In this document: one piece after another, positions 7,840 through 13,409 of the stretch
Layout of the letters: every line of letters starts with the position of its first letter
How positions within the stretch are numbered: position 1 is the stretch's first letter
DNA from: Mucidula mucida
Taxonomy: Eukaryota > Basidiomycota > Agaricomycetes > Agaricales > Physalacriaceae
DNA length: 13,409 nucleotides
Assembly: GCA_015501055.1 (NCBI GenBank)
Contig: JADNYV010000891.1
Span: forward strand, 1 to 13,409
Direction of reading: 5' to 3'
Program-made: the position numbers and the translations under genes
The notes under the pieces: model-generated
What the model saw: only the letters and a program-made list of their open reading frames with translations
Databases searched by the model: none
What the model was told of the DNA's origin: nothing

Positions 7840-8150
7840 ACTTGGCGCTAACTTCGGGGAGTCGGGTGCTTGAAGCGCGAATGGAACACGATGAAGGCCG
7901 AGGGTGCAACGAAAATAACGAATGGTGACTAGAGAGCTTGATAACGTCGGGTAGGCCGCATAATACATGGCGTGAAAGGAAGAACCGTGCGCCCGCGCCG
8001 CGAACGGAGAGGAACTGAGAGAGAATTGCTGCAAGAAAATATTAGACATTGGGTACATATGTCAATCAAGCACTCACCTGTATATTTCGGCCCCAACCTT
8101 GCTTAAGTTCAGGAGCCCTGGAAGAAATGGCTCTTCTTCAACTACCGGTC
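7828..8150 (-). CDS. Possible spliced minus-strand gene, partial model
   Basis: A strong intron is visible on the minus strand at 8029-8077: donor GTGAGT, acceptor TTTTCTTGCAG and a CTAAT branch-like site, 49 bp. It joins an open upstream segment ending GRNIQ to a 67-codon exon (8028 to 7828) starting QFSLSSSPFAARAHG. The stop TAG lies inside the 20-bp palindrome of cluster B. The upstream frame closes at a TGA near 8139, so a further 5' exon is required and could not be placed. No homology is recognised; it could equally be a spliced non-coding RNA. The span given is approximate at the 5' side. Confidence 0.3.
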
Positions 8151-8299
8151 AATGGTCGGAAAGTGAGGTGGACGGTTGAGCAGAACCATTGAATGTCTTG
8201 TATATGGCGAAGAGCGTGTCATGTCGACGGCGACGGTGACCGCCACAAGCCGACGTCGAAAGATGTAAGGGCGCAACGGCAAAGGGCTCGGTAAGTGGC

Positions 8300-8376
8300 A
8301 AGTGAGCAAGTGAGATAAGTGACCCAAGTTCACTCGCCGGCATTGGCGGGGGCAAGCGAGACCCAAAAAGTCACTT
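8300..8376. repeat. AAGTGA/TCACTT cluster C
   Basis: Four exact AAGTGA/TCACTT words occur in 77 bp (8300, 8308, 8317, 8371), with near matches TCACTC and AAGCGA between and after them. On the minus strand it contains CTTGCCCCCGCC and GAACTTGGGTCACTT, matching words in cluster A (plus strand), so A and C look like diverged relatives in opposite orientation. Confidence 0.7.
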
Positions 8377-8395
8377 TATTCACTCTCCGTGGATT

Positions 8396-9597
8396 ACGCT
8401 GAGCGTCTCGGTACACGGACATCGTACTTGAACCTCGGTCATCCATTGCGCACCTGGAAACCTCCAAAGATGGAAGCTGTTCATAAGCCGACAAGACGTC
8501 CTCCCTCCGCACAGTGCTCAATCTTGGACCCGGGGGCGTGGCGCCGGACGATTAAAAGTTCACTAAAGACAACATGTGTGAGCCTGGTCTTGATCTCGAA
8601 AACCATGCAATGTGCATCATCCTTGGCAGAAAACGATGCATAGGGTGTTGACAAAATGCATTGCGTTATGAGATCCCACGTTGATTGTGGTCCTGCGATG
8701 GAGGCGCAGCCTGCACTGTTGACCGAGCAAAGAAGGGAGGTCGCGAAGTGCGACCTCGCCTACGATGGCGTCCAGAAGCTCCTGAAGAAAGCTTGCCGTC
8801 ATTACTCGTGATAACGTGTAGATGATGAGCGTTCTGTGAATGGAGTTGCGGTCAAGAATGCCTTTTACAGCTTGCTAAACTCGACTGAGTCGAAGGAGCT
8901 GGAGACGTTGAGCTGATTATGGACCGTGGTTGTAAACGAAGACCTTATTTGCCGACGGCCAAGTAATTTGCGGGCCATTCGTACGTTCTACACTGGCCGC
9001 CATTTGAGTTCTTTCGTCCTCGCTAATTAAAGTGTCAACGTCAGCATCGCGTGTTGCATCTAACAGTCGTTTGCGCGCCAATAACAAGGTCTTGATTCTT
9101 GAACACTTCTTCAATACTGCCTATACTGAACTCATCCAAGTTGGGAGTCAGGAATGCCATGTCCTTTGAGTACATTGAACAAGAGACTAAACAGCGAAAG
9201 TCATCTCGCAAACCGTCAGTTCCTATACTTAGTACTGCTGGAACTTGTGTGGCAATAGTCTATATCGTGCCACTCACACAAAAGAGCGAGATGATTGGTC
9301 TATGCATCCTTCATTCCGTAGGAGACAATGCTTCTGGATCAACTCGGTAAAACTAGGTAAAGGCATGGATTCGACAATTCTAAAACTGAAATCATGTACT
9401 ACATAGTAGCGTACTAGAAGGCAACTAACAGAATGCATAACAATGTGTAAAAGGGGGAAGGAATACGACGATGCCCAAAACAAGTGATTGGGAAGGAATA
9501 TGATGTATGTGGGCAGTAGTAGTACAAATGGGCATCGAAGACTTGGGGGAGCGTAGACGAAGAAGGAAAGAAACGAACGTAATACAAGCAAACACGC
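8396..9597. other. About 1.2 kb without a recognisable gene
   Basis: No ORF with family motifs is present. Small coding-like ORFs are 8698-8811 plus (37 aa, amphipathic, starting MEAQPALLTEQRREVAK) and 8917-9114 minus (about 65 codons, containing LLDATRDADVDTLISEDER). Either could be a remnant or an exon of an unresolved gene. The part next to 9598 should contain the 3' UTR and terminator of the bZIP gene. Confidence 0.4.
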
Positions 9598-10949
9598 TTA
9601 CATCGGAGGAAGAGCAGCAGCCGCCAACCCATGGCTCCTCAACACCCCCGCGTAAATCTCAGCGCGCACTCGCCACTGTTCCAACTGAACCTTCAACTCC
9701 TCGACCTTATTCTCCAGACCTTGCTGATATTCAAGCTTGCGCTTGCGACTCTTACGAGCAGCGATGGTATTCTGTCGCCGCTTATACTCAATCTGCTCGG
9801 CCTCGGTGGCATTGGGGCCAAGCGCCTCAGGCTCAAGCTCATCGTCATCATCATCACCGAACGCCTGAGAACGCGTACGCTTGCGAGCAAACGTCGCCGG
9901 CAGGTCCTTTCGAGAAGTGGCAGAAGGAGTGCGGTACTGCCGTGGCTGGGTCGGAGCGTCGAGAGGCACCATGGTCTCGGGACTGATGTTCTTGCGCGTG
10001 CCAGTCGGCTTGTTACGCTGGGATGATGATGGTGCGAAGGAGTCATCAGAAGGAAGACGAGGAGATGGGTACAGCGACATCGATGGATCGATCGAGTCGA
10101 GCATTGGCGTTGTGGGAGAAAGTGTAAAGAGGGCGTCGACATTGAGCGCCACTTTGTCTGGAGCTGGAGCAGAGCTAAAGTCGAATGCTCCAAAGTCAGT
10201 GCCACCGAAAAGGTCCATCGAATCGGAAATGAGGGGCTCCCCTACGTCCTGGAATAAAGGTGTAGTAAGGAAGTCGTCGTAGGGAGTCTCGAAGGGCGAG
10301 GTGTCGAAGCCGAGGCCGGGCGTTGTATTGCCTGTAAGGAAATCATCCCCGGCGTCACTGAAGAGCGGAGACGTATCTCCTGCGCACAAATTAAATATCA
10401 CGAAAGATTGTAGGTCAAGCGGTAATAGTCACCTATAACGCTCTCGAAGAACTCCACAGCCTCCTTCTGCTCGGGAGTGTGCTGTACGGTGGTGTTCTGC
10501 ATCTTGTCTACAGATTGGGGGGTCGAAGTGGAAGCGGATTTTGGGGAAGAGGCGGCCAACATCTTGAGATAGTTGTTCTTGATGGCGGTGAAGTCAGCGA
10601 TGGGCTGCTGTGAAGTGGATGCTAGGCTGTTGCGAGGTGCTGTATTGGGCGCTTTGGGGAGAACCATTGGGATCCCATGTTGGGCGGCGAGATCTGGTAC
10701 CCGTGGAGGGATGGTCGATGGTGGTTTTAACGATACATTGGTAGAGGTGGAAGTGGTCGGACCGGAAACATTAGATTGGTGGGTGGACGGAGACTGGGTC
10801 CTTATAGGTCTTGGAACATCGCGAATCGATGAATATGCTTTGAGGTCTCTGAATGGGAAAATTGCGGTGGTGGGGGTAGATTCGCAACCGAAGGTCCTAG
10901 GCAGCACAGGGTACGACCTAGAGGGGCTGTTCAACGTCGTCAGCGTCAT
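9598..10949 (-). CDS. gcn4: Gcn4/CpcA-like bZIP transcription activator (general amino-acid control)
   Basis: Two exons, 10433-10949 and 9598-10379, with a 53-bp intron (10380-10432, GTGACT to GCGCAG) joining EFFESVIG to DTSPLFSDAGDDF in frame; 432 aa from the ATG at 10949. The C-terminus is a canonical bZIP: basic region RRQNTIAARKSRKRK (the N-x2-AA-x2-S-R signature), then a short zipper with heptad Leu/Val (LENKVEELKVQLEQW). Upstream are acidic, Phe/Leu-rich activation segments (DDFLTTPLFQDVGEPLISD, MDLFGGTDFGAFDFSSAP) and an acidic DDDDDELEPEA. C-terminal bZIP plus acidic activation regions is the Gcn4/cpc-1/CpcA layout; these bind TGACTCA at amino-acid biosynthesis promoters under Gcn2 control. 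ATG 10949 is chosen because a short upstream ORF overlaps the ATG at 10955 and stops just before 10949. The frame is open further upstream (ATGs at 11039 and 11225), so a longer N-terminus is possible. Confidence 0.88.
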
Positions 10950-10951
10950 AT

Positions 10952-10972
10952 TCATGACTCCATCGCAGTCAT
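10952..10972 (-). promoter_or_regulatory. Upstream ORF MTAMES in the bZIP leader
   Basis: Six codons plus TGA, out of frame with the bZIP ORF. Its stop lies two bases before the ATG at 10949, an arrangement suited to reinitiation. It overlaps the alternative ATG at 10955 and has an internal ATG giving MES-stop. Confidence 0.55.
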
Positions 10973-10983
10973 GTATGTGCCAT
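10969..10983 (-). promoter_or_regulatory. Upstream ORF MAHT in the bZIP leader
   Basis: Four codons plus TGA. Its stop overlaps the start of the next short ORF (ATGA overlap at 10969-10972). Confidence 0.5.
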
Positions 10984-11085
10984 GATTTGACGCCTCGGCT
11001 CAACGACTCATTGGTCTTTGTTCTCGCCGGTATTGGCATGATTGCAGAGAGCGCACAAAGCAAAGATGTAGATTCGGCAACAATG

Positions 11086-11106
11086 CTATGATTGCGCCAC
11101 ACACAT
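11086..11106 (-). promoter_or_regulatory. Upstream ORF MCVAQS in the bZIP leader
   Basis: Six codons plus TAG. It may be removed if a leader intron is used: a GTGAGT donor lies at 11138-11143 and a CATAG acceptor at 11086-11090. Confidence 0.4.
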
Positions 11107-11135
11107 AGGCCACACACAAGCAGGAGAAAGATGAA

Positions 11136-11142
11136 TGACTCA
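11136..11142. promoter_or_regulatory. Gcn4-type site TGACTCA
   Basis: Exact canonical Gcn4/AP-1 heptamer upstream of the bZIP coding region. It overlaps the possible leader-intron donor GTGAGT on the minus strand. Confidence 0.5.
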
Positions 11143-11195
11143 CAAAGCACTAGACCAGTGTCACTGGTTGTGGAGGAGAGGGAACGAGTATGACC

Positions 11196-11202
11196 TGACT
11201 CA
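11196..11202. promoter_or_regulatory. Gcn4-type site TGACTCA
   Basis: A second exact TGACTCA, 60 bp from the first and about 250 bp from the bZIP start codon, in context CTGACTCAG. With the first site it fits autoregulation. Confidence 0.55.
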
Positions 11203-11216
11203 GCTTGCTTGGTTAT

Positions 11217-11604
11217 AAGGCGCATCCGATAGATTTTAAACTCCGATTGTCGGTTCCGCGTATGTCAAACTTCAAGATATCAGTCAAATGTAACATCGTT
11301 TCCATCCCAATATCCTTCTGGAAATGCCATTCTGTCCCTCTTGGCTGTGTAAATCGCTTGTTCAACCCCTCCATGTCTTTGCGCTGCAGCGTTTCGAGTC
11401 AATCAATGTCATGGCTCGCGGTTCCGAAATCCTCTGCGGCTGACCAAATGGTTTGAGATGGCTATCACCATATGGCGCGCGCAGTGCCTTGGCTGAACTT
11501 GGCTGCATCGCACAGCCTCCATCCCGTCGCTCATGGCGCTCAGGACGGAGCTCAGCATGTGAAAGCAACAAGTCCATAGCCTTCGGAGGTGCAAGCGCCG
11601 CCAT
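11217..11604 (-). other. Minus-strand ORFs between the candidate promoter and the bZIP gene
   Basis: If transcription starts near 11650, the leader holds several more ATGs. They include an 80-codon ORF from 11604 (MAALAPPKAMDLLLSHAEL) and, further on, a 53-codon ORF ending at about 11217 (MEGLNKRFTQPRGTEWHF). They may be upstream ORFs of a long leader or a separate small gene. No homology is recognised. Confidence 0.3.
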
Positions 11605-11676
11605 TCACGCAGGAACCAAGATTGCAATCAATGTCGAGAAGGCATCAGTACCAAAGCAGGGCGGGGAAAGGGAGTT

Positions 11677-11684
11677 CTTATATA
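11677..11684 (-). promoter_or_regulatory. Candidate TATA box (TATATAAG) with ATGACTC elements upstream
   Basis: TATATAAG on the minus strand. Upstream in that orientation are ATGACTC (11705-11711) and CGAGTCAT (near 11747-11754), near-consensus Gcn4 sites, with TGACGCG words between. The arrangement suits an amino-acid-control promoter driving the bZIP gene with a long leader, but the transcription start cannot be seen. Confidence 0.4.
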
Positions 11685-11866
11685 TCGCGCGTCAGGAGAG
11701 GAACGAGTCATTTGAAAATGACGCGATTACGCGTCAGTCCCGTGACATGACTCGATCGGATTTTTCGGACGCCACCCTGCTGCTTTGGTTCGTGAACTTG
11801 TTTAATATGCGAAGCACAGCCGTCAACCTCGCTACTATCGATTCAGCCTGAAGGTGATGGCCCAAC

Positions 11867-12086
11867 ATGGTACGTCATCCTTTGCCACCACCAAGATACA
11901 TCAACGCTCAGTACGGCCGCTGGGTAGGACGCGCGCCATCCAACCTCCTTTTCACCGTCAGCCCATAACCAAATTTCACCGTGGTCGACTATGCCCCAGG
12001 CTACTATCTCGCGCTGGCGGTCAAGCGAGACACGGCCATCTCCACTACTTGGGACATGATGAGGTCAAATCCAGCTCTTGGATGAG
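11867..12086 (+). pseudogene. Coding-like remnant with an in-frame stop, family unknown
   Basis: One frame from the ATG at 11867 reads RYINAQYGRWVGRAPSNLLF, meets TAA at 11966-11968, then continues with NFTVVDYAPGYYLALAVKR and ITTTWDMM-like sequence (actual: ISTTWDMMRSNPALG) before TGA. The amino-acid pattern on both sides of the stop looks like real protein. No family is recognised, and a chance open frame is possible. Confidence 0.25.
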
Positions 12087-13409
12087 GAATGGTGTTTCGT
12101 CGGGATATTCATTGTCAATTGAGTAGGAGACAATGATATCACGCGCTGTGCATTGGCGGGGAGTGGGGAAGGCATGGCGGGACTTGATGGAAGAGATGCA
12201 TTCTAGTCTCGAGGCCGCCAGTATGATACTCGATGACAGTCGATCGGGTACATGGCGCAGCCATGAGTTCGGGCGTTTACCATCAACAAGGAGATAATCA
12301 TCTCTTGCCCACGCATTTAGGGAGGCCTGATGCCAAGTTCACTTCGCGAAGAGTGCAACACAATCAGCGCGAATTCATGGAAACGAGAGTCAGAGTTGGC
12401 GGGAACAAACATGTAATCGAGTTCTTCACATCCACAGCAACCTTCTTAACTAGCTCTCTTGGGTAGCTCTATAACTTTTCCGCCAACTTGGTCTCCCAAA
12501 TCATCCTTCTCCATGCGTGAACCGTGCATTTTCAACGAAAAGGCGGGCAAGAACATAACACCAAACAAGCCCAGGTCACGCTTGAGAATCGACGTGGTAC
12601 GTGAAAAGCCCCTTCAATAAGACGCGTCTAGACGCGCGTTTCGGGCGCGGCGGATGACAGCGATGCCACAGAGCATCAGGCAAAGGGCGAAAGCGTTGCG
12701 AGACTCGGAGTGTTTATTGATCGCTGGGGTAGCTGCCCGCTTCGTTGAATCGCCAACGATGAATAGCCAGACCATCTACGAAAACGACGCACTGCGAGAC
12801 GAAGTGCTTCTTCGGAGCTTCATCATGCTGGGGAGGGATTGGCGGAGTTGGCCAAGTATACCCATTCCGTAAGAAGAGAGGTTTGAGTGTGTGTAGGCAG
12901 CTGTTAGAAATGGTGGTAAAACGGCGAGTAATCACGGTCAATTATACTCCAGGCGACCGACGTTAGGGTCATGTAGCCTCTGGCGATGGACAAGATGAAG
13001 ATCAAACGATGGGTTTCCCGATATCGACATCGTCAGCAGCTAGTAACCAAGACAGCCTTGCCTGATATTGCCTGCATTCCACGAGGACACTCTGTAGTGG
13101 GAGGCAGCGTTAAGAAGGTCGGTAATGCATACGCATCGAGACGAACCATTCGGAAACCATGTGGTGGATGGGGCCGTGCTATGTTCCCGTCTTCTGTTCG
13201 GTTCTATACTAGTGATGGCCACACAAGAGCGAAGCGCGTAGAAATATAAATAGCAAGTGTACCATTCGGCCTAGCAAATCAATCGGAGGCAACGCGACTT
13301 CGACACGAAAACAGCTGAAGCGCAATGTGCGTACAGAGAATTGATTCAGAAAACAGAAGGAACAATGGACGATAGAATTTGTACAACCTTCACCCCTTCA
13401 AATTTTGCG
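12087..13409. other. Mostly intergenic right end; small ORFs only
   Basis: No gene with recognisable domains. The best small ORF is 12654-12872 plus (72 aa, ATG start, containing NDALRDEVLLRSFIMLGRD). Another is 12986-13249 plus (87 aa, basic). A perfect 14-bp palindrome CGCGTCTAGACGCG lies at 12623-12636 and includes an ACGCGT (MCB-like) word. Confidence 0.35.
13242..13251 (+). promoter_or_regulatory. TATA-like box (ATATAAATAG) near the right edge
   Basis: TATAAATAG matches the TATA consensus. An ATG at 13365 opens a frame (MDDRICTTFTPSNFA) that reaches the window edge unbroken. This could be a gene start, but only 15 codons are visible. Confidence 0.25.

Noticed and set aside
9693..10205. 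Long ORFs in other frames over the bZIP gene, on both strands (e.g. 170 codons minus, 159 codons plus at 9507-9986)
   Set aside because: These are shadows of the bZIP exon, which has an unmistakable basic region and leucine zipper.
10433..11225. Longer bZIP N-terminus from the ATG at 11225
   Set aside because: The extension contains a hydrophobic stretch (ESFIFLLLVCGLCVW) unlike a transcription factor, overlaps TGACTCA sites and a GTGAGT donor, and looks like leader sequence.

Overview
The window reads as nuclear DNA of a filamentous basidiomycete, most likely an Agaricomycete. The support is a multi-exon copper radical oxidase of the glyoxal oxidase type, dense GT-AG introns of about 47-56 bp, a Gcn4-type bZIP gene, and a transposon whose cargo gene resembles repetitive Agaricomycete hypothetical proteins (the last from memory only). 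Nothing prokaryotic was seen: no operons, no ribosome binding sites, no CRISPR, and no rRNA or tRNA gene. Layout, left to right: (1) 1-1308, minus strand, the 5' part of a secreted copper radical oxidase that runs off the left edge and carries two apparent single-base frameshifts. (2) 1309-2183, upstream sequence without a recognisable gene. (3) 2192-4487, a complete 2296-bp DNA transposon with 345-bp terminal inverted repeats (one mismatch by eye) and a perfect 8-bp target duplication. It has no transposase; its only clear gene is an intron-containing, probably nuclear protein of unknown function. (4) 4611-4710, a five-copy 19-bp minisatellite. (5) 4711-5749, no convincing gene. (6) 5750-6078, a 329-bp MITE-like element with TA ends. 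(7) 6082-8376, three clusters of the hexamer TCACTT/AAGTGA around a proline/tyrosine-rich gene (6867-7673) and a possible spliced minus-strand transcript. (8) 8396-9597, no convincing gene. (9) 9598-10949, minus strand, a Gcn4/CpcA-like bZIP activator, with short upstream ORFs, TGACTCA sites and a possible TATA box reaching to about 11.75 kb. (10) 11.8-13.4 kb, mostly intergenic, with broken or small ORFs and a TATA-like box near the right edge. The genes do not form one pathway. The oxidase is an extracellular H2O2-producing enzyme. The bZIP gene should control amino-acid biosynthesis, and its leader looks built for translational control through upstream ORFs with possible autoregulation. The rest is repeat-rich sequence: one recent long-TIR cargo element, one MITE-like element, and an unusual AAGTGA-based repeat family. 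The most unusual items are the cargo transposon and the AAGTGA clusters.
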